Shown here one piece after another: positions 16,564 through 25,132 of a stretch of 64,000 bases of DNA. The stretch spans positions 1 through 64,000 of the forward strand of contig SVOQ01000013.1 in assembly GCA_015066345.1 (NCBI GenBank), given 5' to 3'. Origin of the DNA: Oscillospiraceae bacterium (GTDB lineage: Bacteria > Bacillota > Clostridia > Oscillospirales > Acutalibacteraceae). Under the pieces are notes generated by a model. The model had not been told where the DNA came from. It was given only the letters and a program-made list of their open reading frames with translations, and did no database searches. The position numbers and the translations under genes were made by a program. Position 1 is the stretch's first letter, and the number at the start of each line of letters is the position of its first letter.

Positions 16564-18213
16564 ATGAAAGTTTTGCCTATTACAGATTATCTTGTTAATA
16601 ACGCAAAAAATTACAAGGATGAGGTTGCCCTTGTTGAGATTAACCCCGAAGTTCAGGAGCAGAGCCGTAAGACCTGGCGAGAGTATGAGCTTATGCAACC
16701 CGACCCGTTAAACGCAGGTAGAAGTCAGATTACCTGGGGTGAGTTTGACAAACGTGCTAATCGTTTTGCAAACCTTCTTCTTTCAAGAGGAATCAAAAAA
16801 GGTGACAGAGTTGCCATTCTTCTTATGAATAGCATTGAGTGGCTTCCCGTATATTTCGGTATTCTTAAGACGGGTGCTCTTGCAGTACCTCTTAACTACC
16901 GCTACACTGCGGATGAAATTAAATATTGTCTTAAACTTTCCGACAGTGATGTGTTGGTTTTCGGTCCCGAGTTTACAGGACGTGTTGAGGAAATCTGCCA
17001 CAGAATTCCCGACGTTAAATATACTTTCTATGTGGGTGAGGATTGTCCTACATTCGCAGAAAGCTACGACAGACTCGTTACATATTGTTCATCCCGTGAC
17101 CCCGGAATTGTACTTACTGACGATGACGAGGCGGCAGTTTACTTCTCATCGGGTACTACGGGCTTCCCCAAGGCTATTTTACACGCTCACAGAAGCCTTG
17201 TTCACGCGGCTAAAACCGAACAAGCCCACCATTCACAGGGTAGGGATGACGTATTCCTTTGTATACCGCCCCTTTATCACACGGGTGCAAAAATGCATTG
17301 GTTCGGCTCTCTCGTTGCGGGTAGTAAGGCGGTAATTCTTAAGGGTACAAAGCCTAAGTGGATTATTGAATCCGTAAGCCGTGAGCATTGTACAATCGTG
17401 TGGCTTCTTGTTCCGTGGGCTCAGGATATTCTTGACGCCATTGACCGCGGAGAAATTGATATAAATGAATACGAGCTTTCACAGTGGCGATTGATGCATA
17501 TCGGTGCTCAACCCGTTCCCCCAAGTCTTATTAAAAGATGGCTCGGTGTTTTCCCCCATCATCAGTATGACACAAACTACGGTCTCAGTGAGTCCATCGG
17601 CCCCGGTTGTGTGCATCTTGGTGTTGAGAATGTTCACAAGGTTGGTGCAATCGGTAAAGCAGGTTACGGCTGGGAAGTTAAAATTGTTGACGAAAACAGG
17701 AATACCGTTCCTCGCGGTGAGGTTGGCGAACTTGCAGTTAAAGGTCCCGGCGTAATGCTCTGTTACTATAAAGACGAAAAGGCAACTGAAGATGTTTTAG
17801 GTGACGGTTGGCTCTTTACGGGTGATATGGCTCAGGAGGATGAGGACGGTTTCATTTTCCTTGTTGACCGTAAAAAGGACGTTATTATTTCAGGCGGTGA
17901 AAACCTTTATCCCGTTCAGATTGAGGACTTCCTTCGTAAACACGATGATATAAAGGACGTTGCGGTTATCGGTCTTCCCGATGCACGTCTTGGTGAAATT
18001 GCCGCGGCAATTATTGAGGCTAAAGAGGGTGTAACCCTTACAGAGGATGACATCAACGACTTCTGCTACGATTTACCCCGTTATAAGCGTCCGAGAAAGA
18101 TTATTTTTGCGGATGTTCCCCGTAACCCTACGGGTAAAATCGAGAAACCCAAGCTCCGTCAGATTTACTGTGGCGAAAGCCTTGTTGCTTCACAGAATGA
18201 GATAAAAAAATAA
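16564..18213 (+). CDS. Acyl-CoA synthetase (AMP-forming), probably for aryl acids
   Basis: 549 residues of the ANL (adenylate-forming) superfamily. ATP-binding motif A3 SSGTTGFPK (195-203), A5 YGLSES, A7 GWLFTGD with the hinge DRKKDVIISGGENLYP, and the catalytic lysine in NPTGKIEKPK near the C-terminus are all present. These enzymes activate a carboxylic acid to an acyl-AMP and then a CoA thioester. The gene directly precedes iorA and iorB, whose products interconvert aryl pyruvates and arylacetyl-CoA, so indoleacetate or phenylacetate is a likely substrate (inference). AAAGGA is unusually close to the ATG at 16564; TTG at 16573 is a possible alternative start. Confidence 0.85.
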   Translation: MKVLPITDYLVNNAKNYKDEVALVEINPEVQEQSRKTWREYELMQPDPLNAGRSQITWGEFDKRANRFANLLLSRGIKKGDRVAILLMNSIEWLPVYFGILKTGALAVPLNYRYTADEIKYCLKLSDSDVLVFGPEFTGRVEEICHRIPDVKYTFYVGEDCPTFAESYDRLVTYCSSRDPGIVLTDDDEAAVYFSSGTTGFPKAILHAHRSLVHAAKTEQAHHSQGRDDVFLCIPPLYHTGAKMHWFGSLVAGSKAVILKGTKPKWIIESVSREHCTIVWLLVPWAQDILDAIDRGEIDINEYELSQWRLMHIGAQPVPPSLIKRWLGVFPHHQYDTNYGLSESIGPGCVHLGVENVHKVGAIGKAGYGWEVKIVDENRNTVPRGEVGELAVKGPGVMLCYYKDEKATEDVLGDGWLFTGDMAQEDEDGFIFLVDRKKDVIISGGENLYPVQIEDFLRKHDDIKDVAVIGLPDARLGEIAAAIIEAKEGVTLTEDDINDFCYDLPRYKRPRKIIFADVPRNPTGKIEKPKLRQIYCGESLVASQNEIKK

Positions 18214-18234
18214 CATTTTACGAGGTACATATAA

Positions 18235-19968
18235 ATGAAAAAACTTTTATTAGGTAACGAAGCCGTTGCCCGTGGTCTTTACGAAGCGGGTTGCCGTGTG
18301 GCTTCAAGTTATCCCGGTACACCCAGTACTGAGGTTACCGAATGTATTGCGAAATATGATGAAATTACAAGCGAATGGGCACCTAACGAAAAGGTTGCCT
18401 GTGAGGTTGCCTTTGGTGCTGCAGTTGCAGGTGCACGTTCATTCTGTGCAATGAAGCACGTTGGTCTTAATGTTGCGGCAGACCCTCTTTTCACTTCATC
18501 CTATACGGGTGTTAACGCAGGTATGGTAATAGTTGTTGCGGACGACCCGGGTATGCATTCATCACAGAATGAGCAGGATAGCCGTCATTACGCCAAGGCA
18601 TCAAAAATTATGATGCTTGAGCCTTCGGATTCTGACGAATGTCTTAAATTCTCAAAATTAGCCTTCGAACTTTCCGAGCGTTTTGATACTCCGGTTCTTT
18701 TAAGACTTACAACCCGCGTTTCTCACTCAAGAAGCCTTGCGGAAGTAGGCGAGAGAGTTGATAACGGTCTTAAGGCATACGAAAAGAACCCTCAAAAATA
18801 CGTTATGGTTCCCGCAAATGCCAAGGTTAAGCACGTAGTTGTTGAAAAACGTATTCTCGACCAAATCGAGTACTGCGAAACTGAGGCGGTTGAAAAGGGT
18901 CTTAACACAGTTGAATATAACAGTAAAAAAATCGGTGTTATTACATCGGGTATTTGCTACGAATACGCAAAAGAGGCTTTGGGCGAAAACGCAAGTTACC
19001 TTAAATTAGGTTGCGTATATCCGCTTCCCGAAAAGCTCATTAAGGATTTCTGCAACGAATGTGAAACTGTTTATGTTCTCGAGGAATTGGATGATTATAT
19101 CGAAACTCATTGCCGTAAAATCGGTGTTGAGGTTAAGGGTAAATCCGAATTCACTCTCTTAGGCGAATATTCACAGGGTCTTATTAAAAAAGTAATTTTA
19201 GGTGAAGAAAGTGCATCCCTCAAAGCGGATGTTCAGATTCCTCCGAGACCTCCCGTTCTTTGTGCGGGTTGCCCTCACAGAGGTCTTTTCTACACTCTTA
19301 AGAGATTAAATGTTACTGTCAGCGGTGATATCGGTTGTTATACCCTCGGTGTTGCTAAACCCTTGGGTATGATGGATACGGTTCTTTGTATGGGTGGTAG
19401 CGTTTCAGGTCTTCACGGCAGAAATATTGCAGACCCCGAAAGAGCAAATAAGAGTGTTGCGGTTATCGGTGACTCAACGTTTATTCACTCAGGCGTTACG
19501 GGACTTATTGATATCGCTTACAACAACAGTAATTCTGTTACAATTATTCTTGATAACAGTATTACAGGTATGACGGGTCATCAGCAGAACCCCACAACGG
19601 GTTATAATATCAAGGGTGAACCTGCGGCGGCAGTCAGCCTTGAAAAGCTCTGTGAAGCAGTGGGTATCAACAATGTATTTGTAGTTGACCCCTATGACCT
19701 TAAGGATTGCTACGATAATATCAGTAAAACTCTTTCGCTTAATGCTCCTGCGGTTGTTATTTCAAGAAGACCTTGTGCACTTCTTAAAACGGTTAAACAT
19801 AATCCTCCTCTCAAGGTTAATAAGGATAAATGTAAATCCTGTAAAATGTGTATGAAAATCGGTTGTCCCGCTATCAGTATGAAGGATGGCAAGGCAGAGA
19901 TTGACTTTACACAGTGCCTCGGTTGCAATGTTTGTTCACAGCTTTGCAAATTCGATGCAATTGAATAA
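18235..19968 (+). CDS. iorA: Indolepyruvate ferredoxin oxidoreductase, alpha subunit
   Basis: 577 residues. It joins a pyrimidine domain, a thiamine-diphosphate domain (IGDSTFIHSG near 411 and the NSITGMTGHQQNP metal/TPP block) and a C-terminal double [4Fe-4S] ferredoxin domain (CKSCKMCMKIGCP about 533-545; CLGCNVCSQLC about 561-571). IOR oxidatively decarboxylates aryl-2-oxo acids from Trp, Phe and Tyr to aryl-CoA and reduces ferredoxin. The reduced ferredoxin could feed the Rnf complex encoded at 32 kb. It lies 21 bases behind the acyl-CoA ligase and 17 bases ahead of iorB. Confidence 0.95.
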   Translation: MKKLLLGNEAVARGLYEAGCRVASSYPGTPSTEVTECIAKYDEITSEWAPNEKVACEVAFGAAVAGARSFCAMKHVGLNVAADPLFTSSYTGVNAGMVIVVADDPGMHSSQNEQDSRHYAKASKIMMLEPSDSDECLKFSKLAFELSERFDTPVLLRLTTRVSHSRSLAEVGERVDNGLKAYEKNPQKYVMVPANAKVKHVVVEKRILDQIEYCETEAVEKGLNTVEYNSKKIGVITSGICYEYAKEALGENASYLKLGCVYPLPEKLIKDFCNECETVYVLEELDDYIETHCRKIGVEVKGKSEFTLLGEYSQGLIKKVILGEESASLKADVQIPPRPPVLCAGCPHRGLFYTLKRLNVTVSGDIGCYTLGVAKPLGMMDTVLCMGGSVSGLHGRNIADPERANKSVAVIGDSTFIHSGVTGLIDIAYNNSNSVTIILDNSITGMTGHQQNPTTGYNIKGEPAAAVSLEKLCEAVGINNVFVVDPYDLKDCYDNISKTLSLNAPAVVISRRPCALLKTVKHNPPLKVNKDKCKSCKMCMKIGCPAISMKDGKAEIDFTQCLGCNVCSQLCKFDAIE

Positions 19969-19985
19969 GAAAGGAGAGTAAAATA

Positions 19986-20555
19986 ATGAATAAATCAATT
20001 ATGATTGTTGGTGTCGGCGGTCAGGGAACACTTCTGGCAAGTCGCATTTTAGGTAGCGCTCTTCTTTCAAAGGGCTATGATGTAAAGGTTTCCGAAGTAC
20101 ACGGTATGAGTCAACGTGGCGGTTCCGTTGTAACTTACGTAAAATACGGTGAAAAGGTGTATTCACCCGTTGTTGGTGAGGGCGAAGCGGATTTGATTCT
20201 CGCTTTTGAACAGCTTGAAGCCGCAAGGTGGCTTTCCTGCCTTAAACCCGACGGTAAGGTTATTGTAAATACTCAGAAAATTGACCCTATGTCAGTTGTT
20301 ATCGGTGATTGTCAGTATCCCGAGGGTGTGCTTGATGCAGTAAGAAATGCAGGGGCGACGGTTGTTGAGCTCGATGCACTTCCCCTTGCAGTTGAAGCGG
20401 GTTCACCAAAGGCTACAAACGTTGTACTTATCGGTGCAATGGCTAAAAATACGGACATTGACAAGGAAATATGGATTGAAGCGGTTAAATCCTGCGTTCC
20501 CGAAAAGTTCCTTGAAATGAACCTTAAAGCCTTTGAAGCAGGATATTCAAAATAA
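19986..20555 (+). CDS. iorB: Indolepyruvate ferredoxin oxidoreductase, beta subunit
   Basis: 189 residues, the gamma/beta-type domain of the 2-oxoacid oxidoreductases. VGVGGQGTLLASRILG at the N-terminus and the EVHGMSQRGGSVVTYVKYG block are diagnostic. It pairs with IorA and has a strong AAGGAG ribosome site 7 bases ahead of the ATG. Confidence 0.95.
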   Translation: MNKSIMIVGVGGQGTLLASRILGSALLSKGYDVKVSEVHGMSQRGGSVVTYVKYGEKVYSPVVGEGEADLILAFEQLEAARWLSCLKPDGKVIVNTQKIDPMSVVIGDCQYPEGVLDAVRNAGATVVELDALPLAVEAGSPKATNVVLIGAMAKNTDIDKEIWIEAVKSCVPEKFLEMNLKAFEAGYSK

Positions 20556-20561
20556 AATCAG

Positions 20562-20603
20562 AAAAGCACTCCTTTCGTTCATTTCGAAAAGAGTGCTTTT
20601 TAT
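20562..20603 (+). terminator. Terminator of the iorAB operon
   Basis: AAAAGCACTC (20562-20571) pairs with GAGTGCTTTT (20591-20600); inner CTTTCG/CGAAAAG bases lengthen the stem. A short T run ends it. Confidence 0.85.
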
Positions 20604-20694
20604 GTACAAATTGTTAATAATATACAATTGTATTGAAAGTGTTGAAAAAATGTGTTAATTTTATGTTAATAAATATGAGAACAGAGGTGTTGTT

Positions 20695-21747
20695 ATGAAA
20701 AAATTCTCAAAGATAATTGCTGTTGTATTGGTTTTTTCCATGTTGTGGATGTTACCGGTAGGTGTTAGTGCCGTATCATTAGAAAATGGCATAGAACAGA
20801 TGAAAACAGAGTTTCTTTATGGTGAAGGCCCCGTAGAAGATGGATATTCGATTGATTATCGCTATTTTTCACCTGTTAAAGAAAATGATACAACAAAATA
20901 TCCTCTTGTTGTATGGCTTCACGGTATGGGCGACGGAGCTTCTGACGGCGTGCAGGTTCAGAACAGCGGTATCGCCTATTGGGCGAGTGACGAGTTCCAG
21001 GCTCGTTTTGAACCCGCAGGTGGTGCATTTATTTTAGCTGCACGTTCAAGAGAGGAAGACGGATTCTATTGGGACGATGAAATGATAGCGCCACTCAGAG
21101 CCGCTATTGATGATTTTATTGCTCAACACGGTGAAAATATTGACCTTACGCGAATTTATGTTGGCGGTTACTCAATGGGTGGTAAGATGACATTGAAAAT
21201 GGCTATATCCTATCCTGAAATGTTTGCCGCAGCTTTTCCTATTTGTCCCGCATGGGCTCCTGATGAGGGCTTGATTTCCCATCTTTCCATTATGCCGATT
21301 TGGTTGACATCAAGTACGCAGGATCCTCTTGTGAACTACTATTTATCAGTTTCTCCTACATGGGATAAAATTGTTGCTTCCTCAAACGTGGCTTCCGAAT
21401 GCAGATTTTCAACTATTACAAAGGTTTGTTATCCTGATGGTTCACCCACAAGCAGTGCTCATCACACTTGGTTTGCAGTAAATTATGATATGTTTTCCAT
21501 TGAAAATGGCGACTATCCCAATATGACAACCGTTGACGGGCTTGGCAATGATGTTACGCTTACTTATCCCGACGGAATGATTACGTGGCTTTGCGAACAT
21601 ACATCCGAATATGACGGAACTGTTATGGAAGGAACAGGAAACATCGGACCGGATGATGAAACAGATAATATGTTTGCTTTTTCAGATATTTTTGAATTAT
21701 TAAGCTTGTTGTTTGATGCATTGCTTAAAATATTGGGAATAAAATAA
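20695..21747 (+). CDS. Secreted alpha/beta-hydrolase (esterase/feruloyl-esterase-like)
   Basis: 350 residues with a signal peptide (about residues 1-25, ending GVSAVS). The oxyanion-loop motif is LHGMGDG, the nucleophile elbow is GYSMGG (Ser near 160), and a late HHTWF histidine is present, giving a complete Ser/His hydrolase core of the PHB-depolymerase/peptidase-S9-like type. It likely cleaves an ester outside the cell, for instance on a polysaccharide. A hydrophobic stretch (residues 325-350, ELLSLLFDALLKILGIK) closes the chain and may associate with the membrane. It is monocistronic, with its own terminator. Confidence 0.8.
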   Translation: MKKFSKIIAVVLVFSMLWMLPVGVSAVSLENGIEQMKTEFLYGEGPVEDGYSIDYRYFSPVKENDTTKYPLVVWLHGMGDGASDGVQVQNSGIAYWASDEFQARFEPAGGAFILAARSREEDGFYWDDEMIAPLRAAIDDFIAQHGENIDLTRIYVGGYSMGGKMTLKMAISYPEMFAAAFPICPAWAPDEGLISHLSIMPIWLTSSTQDPLVNYYLSVSPTWDKIVASSNVASECRFSTITKVCYPDGSPTSSAHHTWFAVNYDMFSIENGDYPNMTTVDGLGNDVTLTYPDGMITWLCEHTSEYDGTVMEGTGNIGPDDETDNMFAFSDIFELLSLLFDALLKILGIK

Positions 21748-21754
21748 TATTGAT

Positions 21755-21795
21755 AAAGGTTCCGACGTTTATTATCGTTCGGAACCTTTTTTCAT
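21755..21795 (+). terminator. Terminator of the esterase gene
   Basis: AAAGGTTCCGA (21755-21765) pairs with its complement at 21779-21789, followed by T residues. It rules out an upstream in-frame start for yunB at 21750, which would lie ahead of this hairpin. Confidence 0.85.
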
Positions 21796-21815
21796 ATAAT
21801 ATATTGGTGAAGATT

Positions 21816-22505
21816 ATGATAAAAATGTATTTCAAGCCTCGGTTTAAAAGACCGCCGCCCGTAAGAGCCAAAAGATTATTTTCTAAGAGGAAAGCCAATA
21901 TAATTATTTTCAGGGTTGTTTCCGTTTTACTTGTAATAGCCATAATTACCGTTATATGCGATATAAAAATGCGACCCATAATTGAAACCGTAGGCAGTAC
22001 GGCACTAAAAAACTCTCTTTCAAATGTCCTCGACAGAACGGTTAATGAAATAGTTGATGATATAGGTGTGCGATACGGGGATATGGTGAATATGGAGAAA
22101 AACCCCGACGGCTCCATTGCCGCCATAACTCTCAACAGTTCATACATAAACGGCTATAAAGCGGATTTGTCCGACAGATGCTCCGACAGACTTGCAGAAT
22201 TTGACAAAACAAGTGTACCCATACCTATGAGTTCAATTATAGGTCTTGCCTTTTTTGATAACCCGATTTTCAATATTGACGTTACGGCTACCATTTACGG
22301 GTTTGCCATTACGGATGTAATATCAAAATTTGAAAGTGCGGGTATAAACCAGACCCGACATACGATTTACCTTGATGTAAATGCATCCGCCCACGCGTAT
22401 ATGGGTTTAGTACATCTTAATGAAAGCGTTGATGAAACAATCATTCTTGTGGAAACCATAATTGTGGGTGAAGTGCCGCAGTCGTATTATGTGAGAAACG
22501 ATTAA
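21816..22505 (+). CDS. yunB: Sporulation protein YunB
   Basis: 229 residues from the ATG at 21816. A basic N-terminus is followed by one membrane helix (FRVVSVLLVIAIITVIC), then the YunB ectodomain with TVNEIVDDIGVRYGDMV, the AAITLNSSYING block, PIPMSSIIGL and SAGINQTRHTIYLDV. YunB is made in the mother cell during endospore formation; its exact role is unclear. Its presence says the lineage carries sporulation genes. Confidence 0.88.
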   Translation: MIKMYFKPRFKRPPPVRAKRLFSKRKANIIIFRVVSVLLVIAIITVICDIKMRPIIETVGSTALKNSLSNVLDRTVNEIVDDIGVRYGDMVNMEKNPDGSIAAITLNSSYINGYKADLSDRCSDRLAEFDKTSVPIPMSSIIGLAFFDNPIFNIDVTATIYGFAITDVISKFESAGINQTRHTIYLDVNASAHAYMGLVHLNESVDETIILVETIIVGEVPQSYYVRND

Positions 22506-22506
22506 A

Positions 22507-22540
22507 AATCCCGTTACAGTTTTGCTGTAACGGGTTATTT
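22507..22540. terminator. Bidirectional terminator
   Basis: CCCGTTACAG (22510-22519) pairs perfectly with CTGTAACGGG (22525-22534), between the convergent yunB and apgM genes. Confidence 0.85.
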
Positions 22541-22541
22541 A

Positions 22542-23747
22542 TCAGCCGATAAATTTATCCATAAGTGTATGACCGATTTCTACGTAGTTGCCCGTAGCCT
22601 TGGCGGTTTCTTCCGTAAAGGTGGCAACACCGTTATTTGTAGCCTTTGACTTTTGGTAAATCATATAGGGTACTGCGTCACCTGCGTGGGTCATTGTAAC
22701 AATGGGTGTGGGGTGATCGGGGAGTACCATAATTTTATAATCATAATATTTATCGAGGGCTTCAACAACCTTTGAAAGCACCTTTTCATCAATGATTTCA
22801 ATGGATTTAACCTTGTTTTCAGGTTCGTTTCTGTGACCGCATTCGTCGGGTGCTTCAATGTGGATATAAACGAAATCCTTTGTTTCAAGTTCTTTGATGG
22901 CACATTCCGCTTTACCCTCAAAGTTTGTGTCAATATAGCCCGTTGCACCTTCAACCTCGGGGGCGTTCATTCCCGCACATTTTGCTATACCTTTAAGAAG
23001 GTCAACTGCGGAAATAATTGAGCCGTCAACACCGTATTTTTCTTTGAAATCGGGGAGTGAGGGTTTTGTACCTTCGCCCCAGAGCCATATTGAGTTTGCG
23101 GGGCGTTTACCCTCGGCGATTCTGCGTTTATTAACGGGGTGCTCCATAAGGAAGTCGTAACTTTCCTTCATCATAGCAATAAGCTCTTTTGCGTTTTCGC
23201 TACTTGAAAGGTGTTCGCCGATAACCTTGCCCGAAATATCGTGGGGAGGTGTAAGTTTACCTAAATCGAGTGTGCCGTCGTGCCATACAAGGCAGTGACG
23301 GTAGGCAACACCACTGTAAAATTTAAAAATGTCGTTTCCGAAATGTTCCTCAACGCTTTTTATAATCTCGGCGGCATCGGCGGTTGAAATATCACCGGCA
23401 CTGTAATCCACCATAGTTTTATCTTCGTAATTTTCCTCGTCGGAAAGGGTTACAAGGTTACAACGGAAAATAATATCGGAGTCCAGCATATTAACACCGA
23501 TACTTACCGCCTCAAGAGGGGAACGACCCGTGTAACATTCCTTGGGGTTGTAGCCTAAAACGCTCATATTAGCAATATCGCTACCGGGCTTAAGACCCTC
23601 GGCAACGGTTTTAACAAGACCAACCTCGCCCATACTTGCTAATTTATCAAGACAGGGCTTTTTGGCAAGTTCCATAGGTGTTTTACCACCTAATGCGGGT
23701 ACGGGGTAGTCCGCCATACCATCGTATAAAACAACAATATATTTCAT
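22542..23747 (-). CDS. apgM: 2,3-bisphosphoglycerate-independent phosphoglycerate mutase, archaeal type
   Basis: 401 residues of the alkaline-phosphatase superfamily, ApgM branch. The start MKYIVVLYDGMADYP contains the metal-binding Asp; GSDIANMSVLGY holds the catalytic Ser/Asn region, and VLPDHPTPIVTMTHAGDAVP near the C-terminus holds the other metal ligands. It interconverts 3- and 2-phosphoglycerate in glycolysis. The gene is monocistronic and divergent from the sugar isomerase at 23894. Confidence 0.92.
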   Translation of the reverse strand: MKYIVVLYDGMADYPVPALGGKTPMELAKKPCLDKLASMGEVGLVKTVAEGLKPGSDIANMSVLGYNPKECYTGRSPLEAVSIGVNMLDSDIIFRCNLVTLSDEENYEDKTMVDYSAGDISTADAAEIIKSVEEHFGNDIFKFYSGVAYRHCLVWHDGTLDLGKLTPPHDISGKVIGEHLSSSENAKELIAMMKESYDFLMEHPVNKRRIAEGKRPANSIWLWGEGTKPSLPDFKEKYGVDGSIISAVDLLKGIAKCAGMNAPEVEGATGYIDTNFEGKAECAIKELETKDFVYIHIEAPDECGHRNEPENKVKSIEIIDEKVLSKVVEALDKYYDYKIMVLPDHPTPIVTMTHAGDAVPYMIYQKSKATNNGVATFTEETAKATGNYVEIGHTLMDKFIG

Positions 23748-23778
23748 AGGATAACCTCTTTTCTCAGTGAATAGAACT

Positions 23779-23808
23779 ATTTTACAACTAAATAATGCTC
23801 ATTGTCAA
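23779..23808 (-). promoter_or_regulatory. Promoter of apgM
   Basis: On the minus strand TTGACA (23808-23803) and TAAAAT (23784-23779) are 18 bases apart. Confidence 0.6.
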
Positions 23809-23826
23809 TAAAATGACTAAAAAACC

Positions 23827-23855
23827 TTGAAAAATAAAGGGTTTTGGAGTAATAT
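23827..23855 (+). promoter_or_regulatory. Promoter of the sugar isomerase gene at 23894
   Basis: TTGAAA (23827-23832) and TAATAT (23850-23855) with a 17-base spacer, back to back with the apgM promoter. Confidence 0.55.
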
Positions 23856-23893
23856 TAAAAGCATAAATACAATACAAGGGAGTTTGATTTATT

Positions 23894-24706
23894 ATGAAAT
23901 TACCTATTGCTATACAGCTTTATTCCGTTCGTGACGATATGGAAAAAGACTTTGAAGGCACATTAAAAAAAGTTAAAGAATTAGGCTACGAGGGTGTTGA
24001 ATTCGCAGGACTTTTCGGCAAAAGCGGTCTTGAAGTGAAGGCTCTTTGTGACGAAATAGGTCTCGTTCCCGTTTCGGCTCACGTGCCCTATTACGATATG
24101 CTGGAAAATCCCGAAGAAGTACTTAAGGATTACAGGGATATGGGTTGTAAATACGTAGTTGTTCCTTACCTTACTGAGGAGTGCCGTCCCGGTACTGACG
24201 GTTGGGATGCAACAGTTGAGGGTATCGGTAAAATCGGCAAGGTTGCTAAAGAAATGGGCATGCTCCTTCTTTACCACAACCACGATTTTGAATTCCTTAA
24301 AATCGACGGTAAATACGCTCTCGATATTCTTTACGATACAGTTCCCGCAGACATACTCGAAACCGAAATTGATACTTGCTGGGTAAATGTCGGTGGCGAA
24401 GAACCTGCCGCTTATGTTGAAAAATACACGGGCAGAGCCCCCATTGTTCACCTTAAGGACTTCAGCGGTTCAAAGGGTAACGGTCCTCTTTATAAGCTCA
24501 TAGGTATTGAGGAGGAAGAAACCGAAAATAAATCAACATTTGAATTCCGCCCCGTTGGTAGCGGTGTTCAGAATTTCCCAAAGATTATCGAAGCCTCCGA
24601 AAAAGCAGGTGCAAATTGGGTGGTTGTAGAGCAGGATGACCCCTCAATGGGTAAAACACCTATCGAATGTGCAGAAATGAGCATCGGATATCTTAAAACT
24701 TTATAA
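23894..24706 (+). CDS. Sugar phosphate isomerase/epimerase (TIM barrel)
   Basis: 270 residues, the same broad superfamily as the 12488 gene but a different subfamily. IAIQLYSVRDDMEKDFEGTL at the N-terminus, LLYHNHDFEF, LETEIDTCWVNVGG, IVHLKDFSG and the C-terminal VVEQDDPS carry the metal-binding His/Glu/Asp residues. Likely isomerises or epimerises a cyclitol or keto-sugar; substrate unknown. AAGGGAG precedes the start. Monocistronic. Confidence 0.85.
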   Translation: MKLPIAIQLYSVRDDMEKDFEGTLKKVKELGYEGVEFAGLFGKSGLEVKALCDEIGLVPVSAHVPYYDMLENPEEVLKDYRDMGCKYVVVPYLTEECRPGTDGWDATVEGIGKIGKVAKEMGMLLLYHNHDFEFLKIDGKYALDILYDTVPADILETEIDTCWVNVGGEEPAAYVEKYTGRAPIVHLKDFSGSKGNGPLYKLIGIEEEETENKSTFEFRPVGSGVQNFPKIIEASEKAGANWVVVEQDDPSMGKTPIECAEMSIGYLKTL

Positions 24707-24710
24707 TTCA

Positions 24711-24743
24711 AAAAAAACTCTCGCTTGATGCGGGAGTTTTTTT
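24711..24743 (+). terminator. Terminator of the sugar isomerase gene
   Basis: ACTCTCGC (24718-24725) pairs with GCGGGAGT (24730-24737), preceded by A residues and followed by a T run. Confidence 0.9.
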
Positions 24744-25033
24744 AATGCGGAATTCGTAATGCGTAATTAAAGGGGCACTGCGTGCCGAATTATAGATATA
24801 GTAGTTGTAACGCGAAGCCTCGCCGTCCTGCCGCTTGCGGGAGGAAGGGGGACCGCCGTCAGGTGGTGGAAGGTCCTTATGAGTTAGTTTTATCTGCTAA
24901 GTATGGGGACCCTCCACCGTCCGTTTGGCTATATAATAAAATATACTTGCTGTCACGTTTATAACTTAATTGTATTTTCTTTCTTTTAAAATGACGGTCC
25001 CCCTCCCTCCTGAAGCAGGGAGGCGAGCTTCGC
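24744..25033. repeat. Hairpin array 2: two opposed B elements
   Basis: It opens with the GCGTAATTCGTAAT repeat, then hairpin GGCAC-TGC-GTGCC (24774-24786). A forward B element follows (24812-24876): GCGAAGCCTCGCC, hairpin with stem halves TCCTgCCGC and GCGGgAGGA (24826-24845), GGGGGACC, a 6-bp hairpin with loop GTCA, GGTGGAAGGTCC. A reverse copy runs 24907-25033; its ACCGTC/GACGGT hairpin carries a 71-base AT-rich loop (24922-24992) where array 1 has 4 bases. No gene is visible; a 60-codon frame at 24782-24964 is made of repeat. Confidence 0.85.
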
Positions 25034-25070
25034 AATTTTGAAAATTTTTTCCGCTGAATACCAAATTGGG

Positions 25071-25099
25071 TTGAAATATAAATTTTTTCGTGATATTAT
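25071..25099 (+). promoter_or_regulatory. Promoter of the phage-like replication pair
   Basis: TTGAAA (25071-25076) and TATTAT (25094-25099), 17 bases apart, with the LexA-type operator immediately downstream. Confidence 0.7.
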
Positions 25100-25105
25100 T
25101 TAAGC

Positions 25106-25119
25106 AGAACAAATGTTCT
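25106..25119. promoter_or_regulatory. LexA (SOS) box
   Basis: AGAACAAATGTTCT is a perfect palindrome containing GAAC-AAAT-GTTC, which fits the Gram-positive LexA consensus GAACRNRYGTTY. It spans about +1 to +14 after the -10 box and abuts the ribosome site, where a repressor would block transcription. Confidence 0.7.
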
Positions 25120-25132
25120 GGAAGGAGTTATA

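Noticed and set aside
24782-24964. 60-codon open frame
   Set aside because: It consists of repeat elements and the captured loop; no ribosome site.
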